Assembly (NCBI GenBank): GCA_037126765.1
Contig: JBBCBC010000016.1
Span: forward strand, 13,566,728 to 13,630,727
DNA: 64,000 bases
Origin: Stenogyne calaminthoides
Taxonomy: Eukaryota > Streptophyta > Magnoliopsida > Lamiales > Lamiaceae
Direction: 5' to 3'
The position numbers and the translations under genes are program-made. The notes beneath the pieces were generated by a model. It was not told the origin of the DNA. It did not search any database and saw nothing but the letters and a program-made list of their open reading frames with translations. Positions 54,110-64,000 of the stretch are shown one piece after another. Numbering within the stretch: position 1 is the stretch's first letter; every line of letters starts with the position of its first letter.

Positions 54110-56637
54110 CTTCAAGTATGTGGGTTCAAGTTCTATTTTGAACAACACCTGAGGTGCTACTAACATAAAAAAAAGAATTTGTTGGAGCCAGTCCATAAAG
54201 AGACACTAATGACCGTCAAATCATAACCAAAAAAACCATAAGTTTTTTTAAACTTATAAAAATCAAATGGTGTACCTCTACGTGAATAAAATCTACTTAA
54301 TTTAGGGTTTATTTTTTTGCTGCAGAATTTCAACGCCAACATTTAAATTGAACTTGAAGTAAAAAAAAAAAGCGTGCAAACGTTTACCTTTGACAACCGT
54401 TAAGTATCAACACCAAAACTGATCGAAACCAGAAAAAAATCGGTTAAATCGGGAAACTTCAAACTTTCTGTTACAAAGCGCTATAAAAAAATAAACATAG
54501 TCAACTCTTCGTTCCCAGAACTCAGATGATAGAAATTCTCAGAACTCCAATGATAGAAATAAGCACAACTTCTTACGAGTGGATGTCTTCCAACAGTAAT
54601 GTATTCTTCTCATTTTTTTTGCTATTTCAATTGATAACGAGGATTATGCAGAATATATGAAGATCTGATGTGAAAACATCATCATTATGTAGCGTGTACA
54701 TCTTCGTATTTAAACATATTATAGATAGAAATCATTTAAATAGTTGGACCAGTTAGCGATTTAACCGGTGCTTAATTCGATTTAATCGTCGATTCGGTTA
54801 TAAGAATATTAATTTAAAGGAAGATTTTAAAATTTTGATTTTTACAAATGACAGTACTACTTCTCCAATTTATTAGCCACTCCCTCAATCGACGATTGAT
54901 TAATCCTAAAATTATGAGAAGTTCTCTAAAACCCTTAATAAATTCGCATATGTGCTAAATTTTTCTAAAACTATGCGCGCCGTTCCTTGAATATTTTATC
55001 TTCAAATATAATATGAAAGACAATTAAAATTATTAATTTAATCACAATAATTAAAATTATATATAATTTTTTTTAGTTAATCATTAAAAAAATATATAAA
55101 ATATTTTAGATAATCATTTAAATACATTTGTATATATTTATTCATATATGTCTACTAAAAAATTTAAAATTCTCATAAAATCAAGAAATTGACACACTAC
55201 AAAATTGATGAGAAAACAACATGTATTGGGTTTAACCCTTTAATTAATGTATACAAATTATTTAAAAAATTTATAAATTTAAATGTTATTGGAAAATATA
55301 GCTTTAGAATATTTTTTATATTATTAATTTTAAATTAAATATTTTAAATATTTAATTAGTTTAATTAATTCAACTATAGATATTATATTTATATTTTAAT
55401 ATTATATGTGTATATTTTTATTCATTTTTTATTCTAAATTACTTTCTTCCATTAAAATTAGATGTCATATTCATTCCAGTCTTGGTTTTGACGTTTTTAC
55501 CCGTCATTATCTCATATATACCCCCTAATGATTATTTTTCCTGGTCATTTAAATTTTTTATTTTCGTAAATATTTATTGTGTGAATAATTTTTTCAGCTA
55601 ATAGTAATTATTGTTAAAAATATTTAGTATCATAAATTAAGATTAATATTGGCATAAGAAAATTTAAATGACTATGAAAGTATGAGATAATAAGAAGAGA
55701 AAACGTTAGAAAGACATTTATTATATAAATTTTTTAAAAGACTAAAAAGAATGAGAAAAGTAATTTAGATTTTTTTAAAAAAATAGAGGATTTATTTGAG
55801 TAGATGGTGATTCACAATTAATTGATAAGGGATACATATAGATATATTAAACATAAGAGAGAGGTTGAAATATTACCGAAACATGTATGATTTTGATATC
55901 TTCAACTTATCTTAAAAAAACATTACCATAGTCAGAAATTTATTTCAAATCTTTAATATCTGAAAAAAAAAATCAAAACTTTTCAAAAAAAAGAAGCAGA
56001 ATTTTGTATATAAATTAAATAGATAAAGAAAAAAAGATGAGAAAAGAAAATCGGTTAGTATTCATATATATTAAAGAGGACAATATGCAAGAAATGTCTT
56101 AGAAACCTCTATAAACCTTCCAATAAATGCCTTCAAAAAAAGATGAGACCAAAAAAAAAAAAACTTGATACAAACAAAGAAGGTCATTATAGAGACGCAA
56201 TTGAGAAAAAAAAAATGGTAAAAGAGAAAAATGAAAATATTTATATTAATCATTTTTTATAAAAGATTGAATGACACAAATTAAATTAGAAAAATTAATA
56301 TTGCGCTCAAGAAATTAGAAAAATTAATATTAAGGATTAAAAATTATATTATTAATAATACCATAAATAACTTCTCGTAGAAATTCAAAGATTTGAAATA
56401 GAGCAACCAAATGAATAGAGTGTGATACATAATTAATAGATAAGAGATAAATGAGGGTAAAGATCAAAATTAAATAATGAATGACTAAGACTAAAAAAAA
56501 AATAATAACATAAATAACTTATCACAAAAATTTAGAGATTTAAAATAAAGCCACCATATGAATTGGGTGTGGTTCACCTTTAGATGATAAAGGATATCTG
56601 AAAAGAAAAATATTGATATTATTTTATACATATATTT
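54110..56637. other. Long AT-rich intergenic region
   Basis: I see no gene, RNA or bounded element. Open frames are short, rich in Phe, Ile and Lys, and composition-driven. Confidence 0.5.
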
Positions 56638-56870
56638 CACTATAAAAAAATTGTTATGTAACGAGGGTCGTTAATGAGGGCATGCCCTTAAATTGATTTA
56701 ACGAAGGTATAAACAAGAAGAATAACCCTTGATAATTTTCTCATCACTAACATTTAAAGAGGGTAGTTTCAGACCCTCAGTGTTACCAAGGGAAAATGAG
56801 CCTTAAACATTAACAATGGCCTTTTTGCCCTCGTTATTAACGAGGGCAAAACTACCCTCGCTAATTTTTA
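56638..56870 (+). mobile_element. CACTA terminus with subterminal repeats
   Basis: CACTATAAAAAAATTGTTAT opens the element. TAACGAGGG, TTAATGAGGGC, CCCTCGTTATTAACGAGGGC and ACCCTCGCTAA follow within 230 bp. This matches plant CACTA (En/Spm) ends. No opposite end or transposase is visible, so the right limit is that of the repeats only. Confidence 0.7.
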
Positions 56871-57052
56871 AATTTTTTTTTTTTAGCATCTTGCACGTAG
56901 AAATCTTATGTGATCTAGCGTTGTCATTGAGCTAGGTGACTCATTCATTAAATTTTCACTTCCAATACATATGTATCATATATTTTTTGTATTTTTTTTA
57001 TTCTTAAATGTAACTAATTGAAAATTAAACATGCCCCATACTAGATAGCAGG

Positions 57053-58051
57053 GTTTTTTTTTTTTAAAGATAAAGATGATATATATAACTGAGTACAAGG
57101 GGTACTCAAATCCCATCCTATTCAAATTTGCTAAACAAAACCTTCATTTTAATTTATCTGGCAAACACTCTAATGGTTGAGAGTCCCAAATGTGAAAAGG
57201 GACGAAAAAAGATAACGGGTAATGCGTCCGAATCCACTTCCAAGAGCAAAATTTAATACCATCTATCAATTCTTCCAAAGAATACCCAGGTTCGATTCCC
57301 TTTGGGAACGAATTGGAGTTTGAGAGTTATAAGGTGGCTTGGTGAATTTGTGGAGTGTTTGGGTGCTTGGTGTACTAACTACTAACATCTAAGAACTAAA
57401 TTTGCCCGAGCAAAAAAAATTCTTCCAAAGAATACCTGCTCTCCTTGAAAATGAGCTCGTTCCTATTCTTTCAAATCTTCCAAATGGTACTTTGCCACAC
57501 AAAAAGCCCAAAATCTTCCTTCTTAAAGCATTTTGTTCCAAACCCACAAATTCCAAAAAATGATCCGAAGCACGAGAAGAGTACAAAACTGATTTACCAA
57601 GCCAATGTAGAATATCGTGCGACACCAAGATAATCGAAGAACAAGTAAAAAAGGGGTGGTTTTAAGATTCCACGGCACTTAAACATGATGAACACGTACC
57701 CGAGCTAATGCCCTCATACATTTCACGCTTCAAGAGATTCTCTTTAGAGGGATCCGCTCTCGAATAGCTTTCCAAGAGAATGCACTGACTTCAGATGGCA
57801 CCGCCTTCCACCAAAGCTTCTTCTAAGGAAATGAGTCAAAATCTCCCGTCACCGCGTCGTCTGCAAGGACCTTATATATATCCTTAGTTAGCCACTCTTG
57901 TTTGCTATCCACCACCATGAGTCCTTTGCTATAGAATTAGTGTTGTACCTGCAAATACAATTCCACAAATCCAAGAATTTCAATCCAAGTGAAAAACCTA
58001 TCCCACTTAAACAACCACGACCCCTCATCAACTGAGAACATGTCTCAGACA
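57053..58051 (-). pseudogene. LINE ORF2 C-terminal remnant with poly(A) tail
   Basis: Reading right to left across frames: DSWWWIANKSG, then KDIYKVLADDAVTGDFDSF, LWWKAVPSEV-like zf-RVT sequence and LFVWQSTIWKI*KNRNELIF (57440-57500). The end reads KFCSWKWIRTHYPLSF and LECLPDKLK before a stop near 57140. A run of about 12 T on the plus strand at 57053-57064 is the poly(A) tail. In LINE families ORF2 supplies endonuclease and reverse transcriptase; only the C-terminal part is here. A short insertion (57287-57418) and the Copia-D LTR (from 58052) interrupt it. Confidence 0.78.
57287..57418 (+). mobile_element. Short poly(A) retroposon in LINE, 18-bp duplication
   Basis: It is flanked by a perfect 18-bp duplication, ATTCTTCCAAAGAATACC, at 57269-57286 and 57419-57436. 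It begins CAGGTTCGATTCCC, a strong box B, and ends in GCAAAAAAA. This is the structure of a 5'-truncated tRNA-derived SINE inserted by LINE machinery. Removing it restores a continuous LINE frame (SLEELIDGIKFCSWKW). Confidence 0.85.
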
Positions 58052-59770
58052 TGTTGGGAAATAGGGTGCCCGAATCTATTCGAGATACAATTTAAATATA
58101 AATTTAAATTATTTAATTATTACTAGCATGAATTAATCTTATATTAATTCAAATAATAATCAAATAGAAACAACACATCATACATATAATAAAGTCACGT
58201 AAATCCTACACATGCGGATTTCTAGGAGTTACGTAAAGCGTACCTTTTTGGTGAATTAGACGGAGACAGATGAGCAACAGTTCAATGAACACACCCAAAG
58301 TCCTTCTTTAGTATTCCCACATCTTTGTTCAACAATCCGGTGGTAGAAAACTCGCGAACAATTAACAAAAGGGAAAAAGAAATATATATTTCACCACCTT
58401 TGTGGATTTTTAATTTTTCCAACCCATGTAATTGTAGCGGGGATGAAAAAATCATCCCATATTTATAGATATAGAGGGGGGCAAAAATTTCATGGTAATT
58501 AGGGCTTAGAAAATTTCTTTGTATCTTCCAAAGATACAATCTTGAATATATCTCATATATTCTATTTCCATAATAATCACAAAATATCTTTTATTCCCCA
58601 ATATCTATAATTTTTAAAAATTTCCCAATTAAATGGAAGAAAAGGAATCTTTGACTTTTCTTGAATTTATGGGATAAACTTGTATCTCAAGAATACTTAT
58701 TCCATAAAATCTTTCCAAAAAAATCAAGAAAATCTTTTTCTTCTCTCTCTTAATTTTTTCGAAAAATTGGAATAAATATGGCATTAATATTTCTTTTATT
58801 TTAAGCACCTTTTCAGTTATTGGACTTTATCTTTGGGCTACTAAAGGGACCTTTAGGAGAATTAAGATTAGACCTTCCAATGGACTTTGAATTTTCAATA
58901 TTGAGCCACAATATTATTCAAGCCCATAAATATTAATTACTCCCAATACATAATTAATATTGCACTATCCATCTTAACCCATATTATTGTAATATGACTC
59001 CCGATTATTATTTCCCATGTTTAAGATTATCTTAGTCCATTAATTAATTCAAGCCACTGAAAAGATCTATATTAGTTAATATCTTTTATCCTTGGTTTAA
59101 GAATGACTCAACATTATTATCCATACCGGAAACTAATTCCACTTGCAAGATTTGATATGATAAATCTTCCGAGTCTCCCAAGGGGACAAATCACGCAAGA
59201 CGTACTTGCACACAATTCTCCGTATTAAATCTTAGCAATCGTCGTGTAACTAATAATATTGCCCAAGATATAAAGTATCGAGTCACAATGACTCTCTACC
59301 CAACATAAGTCAAAGCAATAGTTATTAATTTCACACGATCCTATTTAAGGAATGGAGATTAAGAAATAACGAACCACTGAGGTCTAATTCTTCCATATTC
59401 AGCACTGAAGAATTTATCCTCGTTGTAAGTCCTATTCAGTGCATCATGATGCACTAGCGTAATCTCTTAGTCAAGACAAGCCAATCTGAGCCTTACACTT
59501 CAACCTTTCACGATTGTTGTTCATTTCCATCTAGGTTGTGAATTTGTACTTAGTTACAAGGATTTGTTGATGTGATCTTCTGTGATCTGGTATCACCACA
59601 TTAACTACAATGTAACACGTACTATTTAATGAACATATATGCAGTAAATATATATAACATTCAATCATATTTGATGCAACAATGATAAATAATTTATTTC
59701 AGTAAATAAATAAAAAATTTAGTTTGGTTATATATAAAGTAAAAGCATACTTTACAGTATAACCCCAACA
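58052..59770 (-). repeat. Copia-D 3' LTR
   Basis: It starts TGTTGGGGTTATACTG at 59770 on the minus strand and ends GCACCCTATTTCCCAACA at 58052. It is 1.72 kb and of the same family as the LTRs of Copia-A and Copia-B. The polypurine tract upstream is shortened: TATAAG is followed at once by ATTGTTGGGG, whereas Copia-B has TATAAGTGGGAGATTG. Confidence 0.88.
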
Positions 59771-59876
59771 ATCTTATACTCAAAGTCTGCTTTTAAGTAT
59801 ACTACATCACGTCTCGTGTCCTATGTGACATCTAATGTCACCTACACGAACTTAATAACATTTCTCTCACTTATAC

Positions 59877-60260
59877 TCAAAGCAGATTGACAATGCTCTT
59901 GACACTCATTCCTTTCACATGTCTCTCGAATGCATTCTGAGGCAGACCCTTTATGAATGAATCTGCTGGGTTGTCTTCCTATGCGATCTTTGCTACCTCT
60001 ATGTCTCCTCTCTTAACGATTTCTCGTATAAGACGGTATTTTCTTTCTATGTGTTTGCTGGCTTTGTAGGCTCTCAGTTCCCTTGAATTTGCAACTGCTC
60101 CAGTATTATCACAGTAAACCGTGATGGTGCTGGAAAAATCCGAAACAATGTCCAAGTCCATTAAGAAGTTCTTGAGCCAAACCGCTTCTTTCGCTGCTTC
60201 ACAAACAGCTACATATTTGGCTTCCATGGTAGAATCTGCGATGCATTTCTGCTTTACGCT
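59877..60260 (-). pseudogene. Copia-D RNase H
   Basis: The frame 59979-60227 reads EAKYVAVCEAAKEAVWLKNF, ITVYCDNTGAVANSRELRAY and KHIERKYRLIREIVKRGDIE. TAG then replaces the expected Ser codon, after which DNPADSFIKGLPQ and a final stop near 59877 are read. The usual MEAEYVA is MEAKYVA, so the catalytic Glu is Lys here. Confidence 0.88.
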
Positions 60261-60909
60261 TCTCTATGTCATGGCTCCTCCTCCCATGCAGAACACACTA
60301 CCTGAGGTAGACTTTTTGGAATATAAGTCTGATTGGAAATTTGAGTCTGTGTAACTGATGTGGATTAGACTGTCTGACTGATAAACCAATATTTTATCCC
60401 GAATCCTTTTCAGATACGTCAGAATGTTTTTAACTGCAGTCCAATGCTCTTTCCCAGGGTTACTTTGATATCTTGCCACCATGCCAACGATAAAGCAAAT
60501 ATCCGGTCTCGTGCACAACATTGCATACACGAGGCTTCCTAAAGCAGAAGCATAAGGAATGCCCTTCATGTCATCTATCTCATTTTGTGTCTTGGGACAC
60601 ATTTCTTTGGACAGATGGATTTCATGTCTGAAGGGTACAAACCTTTTTTGAAATCTTGCATGCTAAATCGCTTCAAGACAGTGTCTATGTATGAAGCTTG
60701 TGAGAGGCCGATCATCATTTTCCTGTGATCTCGAGTGATCTTAATCCCTAGGATGTGACCAGCTTCTCCAAAGTCCTTCATATGAAAATATTTTGACAGC
60801 CATGCCCTTACGTCTGATAACACCTTTACATTGTTCCCGAGGAGCAGAATGTCGTCTACGTATAGTACTAAGAACACCAAGGCAGTTCCGACACGCTTTT
60901 TATAAACAC
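60261..60909 (-). pseudogene. Copia-D reverse transcriptase, C-terminal part
   Basis: It reads YKKRVGTALVFLVLYVDDILLLGN (catalytic YVDD near 60850), FGEAGHILGIKITRDHRK, GLSQASYIDTVLKRF. After a frame change, MCPKTQNEIDDMKGIPYASA and TRPDICFIVGMVARYQ follow, then the start of RNase H. It is cut at 60909 by Copia-E2, so the N-terminal half lies beyond the right edge of the window. It is closely related to Copia-B at 12720-13170. Confidence 0.88.
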
Positions 60910-62516
60910 TATTGAAATTTAGAGGCACGTAAACACGTAATACATGCGCAGCGGAAATTAAAGTTCACCAACAACGAACAATTAATTGCATAATTAAATA
61001 CGAGTAAACATAAACATAATTCTTACAACAATTCGTACACGGATTCCTCAACTATGGGATCCACGTAACAACCGTTTACTAATCTGCACAGATCTGACAA
61101 CGTTGAATCCCCGAGATAAATTTGCTGGGAAAATTCTAACTTGGAGATTTTATGGAGAAAATATGAACTCACACATTATGAATTCCCAAGAGCTCATATA
61201 TATAGGAGAGGATTAGCTTAAGTCTCAAGCTAACATAATTAGGAAATAAAATCCCTAATATTTATTTAAATAAATCTCTTAGATTTATTTCCCACATATA
61301 AATCTCTACGGAATTTAAATTCCTTATATGACAAATCTCTACAATTTATTTCCATATATATTAAATCCTACAATAATATTCCAAATATTATTATTGGGAA
61401 TTCTTATTTAATTAAATCCAATTTAATTAAATATTAATAATAATTAATTCCAAATTAATCTATTATTAATTACTTCTCCATAAATTAAATATTAAATCTA
61501 ATTTAACATTTAATCAACCAACTATAATTAGTAAACAACCGTTACTTGTTGTGTGACCCATAGACCCTCATATATCGAGCGATTAGTCAAACTAACGGTC
61601 TTAATTGAACCCTAGACAATAAATTAGACATTCTCAATATATGAGGTACGTTGCGAGGAAATATGCAACTACCTGTAACTGAAACATGGGCTATTACGAT
61701 TTTCTCCTTTCATTCACGAATACTCGATTAAGTCTTGAACATGATGAAGTGTCTATTCAAATAACTTAATCAATTTATCTCTAATCACTAATTGATCATG
61801 TATGTCACACTTAGCCACAAAGTCTAAGTTGACGTGTATCGGCCGATGACTTAGATCCAGTTATGATGAGAAGATGAATATTCTCTCTAAATCTACATTG
61901 AGGAATGAATCCTATTCTTGACTCAATTACCACGCACATGCACTTCGTGATGAACCCAATCCAAGCCATATCTACCCATAGACGGGTGCAAGCGTCGGTC
62001 ATGGTCAATTTCATCATCCCACACATGTCGTGCGTATTGACCTCAAGTCAAAGGAGTATCGCATCGCTCCCACTAACCGATACACCCATAGACACATATA
62101 GTGGAAATACATCAAACGATTTCTCGGATGGGTATACCAATACACTCTAAGGTATTTGTGCATCCATCATGAGATACCTAGTATCTCGTAGTAAGTGAGA
62201 TCTTACTACACTCTCTAAGAGTATGATGCAGATCGCACACCAATCTTCATTGCATCATCAATATCCCATTCTTGATGATCCTTGATCAGGGCTATTTGAG
62301 AATCATGCTTAAGTCATCTGAGTTCTCACAACCTCAACGATAGAAATGACTCATGGGAACACTTGTATGAATAAATGCAAACAATCAAACATAATATTCA
62401 AACAAGCGTATTGCCATACATTAATATTAAGTTAACTATAACATTAGTTCAAACTGAATATCATCAAGTATTATGTCCTTACAATGGATTGTCTCTAGGA
62501 CACTAATACTAACAAT
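60910..62516 (-). repeat. Copia-E2 3' LTR
   Basis: It starts TGTTAGTATTAGTGTCC at 62516 on the minus strand, preceded by the polypurine tract AAGTGGGAGAT (62517-62527). It aligns along its length with 27896-29491. The outer end near 60910 is inferred by comparison of the two copies. Confidence 0.82.
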
Positions 62517-62527
62517 CTCCCACTTGG

Positions 62528-63060
62528 ACTAGAGTCAATCACCTACATGTCTAACCCCTACACCATCAAATGTCTAGTGTGTACATGAACACTCAGTGTC
62601 TTGGTGAAATGATCTTCCAAATTAAATATGTAGGAATACATTTTAATTCCATTGCTCTTATCCTTATGATCTCTCGGATCAAATGATAAGTTTAGGTACA
62701 TGCTTGTTTCTATTTGCTGATCTCGGTTCCTTTGCTTGCGCATTCGCACCAACGTTGTCTAATACAACTTTATAAGACAACTGGCACTCGGAACTACCCC
62801 TAGTTCTCTTAAGAACTATAAAATCCAGACAACCTCCTTGAGACTTCTGATACAGCAATGTACTCAACTTCGGTTGTTGAATCTGCGGTCGTTTTGCTTG
62901 GAAATATTCCAACTGACCGCCTCATTATTGAGAGTGAACGTAACTTTGACGATCGTGATTTGTAATCATCACAATCGGATTGAAATTTTACAACATAACT
63001 AGTCACTACTAGTTCTGACTGTCCACCATAGACAAGGAAACATTCTTTAGTTCGTCTAAG
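62528..63060 (-). pseudogene. Copia-E2 RNase H
   Basis: The fragments VVTSYVVKFQSDCDDYKSRS, TTADSTTEVEYIAVSE and NRNKHVPKLII align with Copia-E1 RNase H. The usual GYADASFQSD is VVKFQSD and EAEY is EVEY, so catalytic acids are partly lost. Several frameshifts are present. It is more decayed than Copia-E1. Confidence 0.82.
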
Positions 63061-64000
63061 ATACTTCAGAATGGTTTTGACATCAATCCAGTGAAACTCA
63101 CTCGGATTTTGTTGATATCTACCAGTGATGTTGATAGCGTAGGCCACGTTTGGCCTAGTGCAAGTCATGGTGTACATGATTGACCCAATTGCATATGCAT
63201 ATGGGACATCCTTCATATGCTTGATATTAGCTTCAACAGAAGGACAATCCTTCTTTGATAGCTTTATCCCATGATTTGCCGATAGAGATCATCTCTTAGA
63301 GTTCTCCATCGCAAAACGCTTCAACACCTTGTCTACATAGGTGGACTGTGACAACCCCAACATCCTCTTGGATCTATCCTTTTGGATCTTGATCCCTAGG
63401 ATGTAGCAGGCTTCACCAAGACCCTTCATCATGAAGGTCTTTAACAACAAATCTTTAATGGACTGCATTAACGGGATATTGTTTCCCAAAATCAATATGT
63501 CATCGACATACTTGACTATGAAAATAATATTCTTCCCGCTGCGTTTACGATAAACACAAGAATCTTTCGAGCTTCTGATGAAGTCAAAAAAACTTGATAG
63601 CTTCATCAAATCAGATATTCCAACTCCTAGAAGCTTGCTTCAATCCATAAATGGATATCTTTGGCTTGCATACTAGATTAGAATTTGACTTAGATGTAAA
63701 ACCTTCCGGTTGAGTCATAAACACTTCCTTATCAATGTCTCCATTGAGGAAAGTTATTTTGACGTCCATCTATCAAATCTCATAATCACAGTGTGCTGCT
63801 ATCGCAAGTAAAATTCAAATGGACTTGATCTTTGCAACTGGTGAGAAGGTCTCGTCACATTCAGTACTTCGCATTGACTATAACCCTTCGTTACCACCTA
63901 GCTTTATAGGTTTGTACTTTGCCATTTCCATCAGTCTTACGCTTGAAGACCTAATCACAACATATGGGTCTAACCCCTTTAGGCAACTCAATCAAGTCCC
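63061..64000 (-). pseudogene. Copia-E2 reverse transcriptase
   Basis: The frame 63289-63609 shows VKYVDDILILGNN (catalytic YVDD), LGEACYILGIKIQKDRSK and GLSQSTYVDKVLKRF, where Copia-E1 lacks part of this block. CTRPNVAYAINITGRYQQNP is at 62809-63216. From 63610 to the edge, degraded RT sequence continues with several frame changes (KSNSNLVCKPKIS-like and VKITFLNGDIDKEV). Confidence 0.85.

Larger units (their letters stand above)
60910..64000 (-). mobile_element. Copia-E2 retrotransposon, 3' half
   Basis: The minus-strand element contains RT, RNase H, polypurine tract and 3' LTR in the window and runs off the right edge. It lies inside Copia-D RT. AACAC (60905-60909) is the predicted target duplication. 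It belongs to the same family as Copia-E1 at 27896-34108. Confidence 0.85.

Noticed and set aside
1..64000. A new defence, regulatory or metabolic system
   Set aside because: All longer coding stretches resolve to retroelements, transposon remnants, DUF1664 or SPL. The unresolved parts (24672-25245, 43490-43870) are short and broken.

Overview
The window is nuclear DNA of a flowering plant, most likely a dicot. The evidence is plant-type Ty1/Copia and Ty3/Gypsy retrotransposons, plant MITE families, a split SBP-box (SPL) gene carrying a miR156 site, and a many-exon DUF1664 gene. The background is AT-rich. By length it is mainly transposable elements with two host loci. I see no prokaryotic genes, no rRNA or tRNA genes and no CRISPR. 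I found no credible sign of a new molecular system; the interest lies in element nesting, small DNA-transposon families and oddities in the two host loci.

Left block (1-24670) is a nest of four LTR elements. Copia-A (minus strand) occupies 1-4466 and runs off the left edge. It sits inside a Ty3/Gypsy Tat-type element (minus, 4467-11235). That element sits inside the pol of Copia-B (plus, 11236-14545). The 3' LTR of Copia-B is in turn cut by Copia-C (minus, 14546 to about 24670), a Sirevirus-like element with a long LTR and an env-like extra coding region downstream of pol. All are visibly decayed by stops and frameshifts. Copia-A, B and D (right end) share one LTR family.

Middle block (24670-36100) holds an unrecognised Gln/Gly/Pro-rich coding remnant, two tRNA-like (SINE-type) promoter cassettes, a CACTA-like terminus and a LINE remnant. 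It also holds a Mutator-like non-autonomous element (27676-34779) split by Copia-E1, whose 5' LTR is fused by deletion directly to gag. A second full copy of the Mutator-like family follows at 34903-35484.

Host gene block (36100-48700): a DUF1664 membrane/coiled-coil gene (36499-41945, plus) has at least ten clean exons, yet carries an in-frame stop and frameshifts. Its introns contain a Stowaway, a Tourist-like MITE, a Mutator-like MITE and a short tandem repeat. An SPL13-like transcription factor follows (47089-48355, plus). It has a compact N terminus, a zinc-ligand His replaced by Gln, and a miR156 target with one extra G:U pair.

Right block (48700-64000): a Stowaway element, three hAT-like non-autonomous elements with 8-bp duplications, a CACTA terminus, and a LINE remnant that received a short poly(A) insertion flanked by a perfect 18-bp duplication. 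Copia-D (minus) then interrupts the LINE, and Copia-E2 (minus) interrupts Copia-D and runs off the right edge.

All boundaries and identities come from reading the sequence by eye. Lineage names below superfamily level are inferences.
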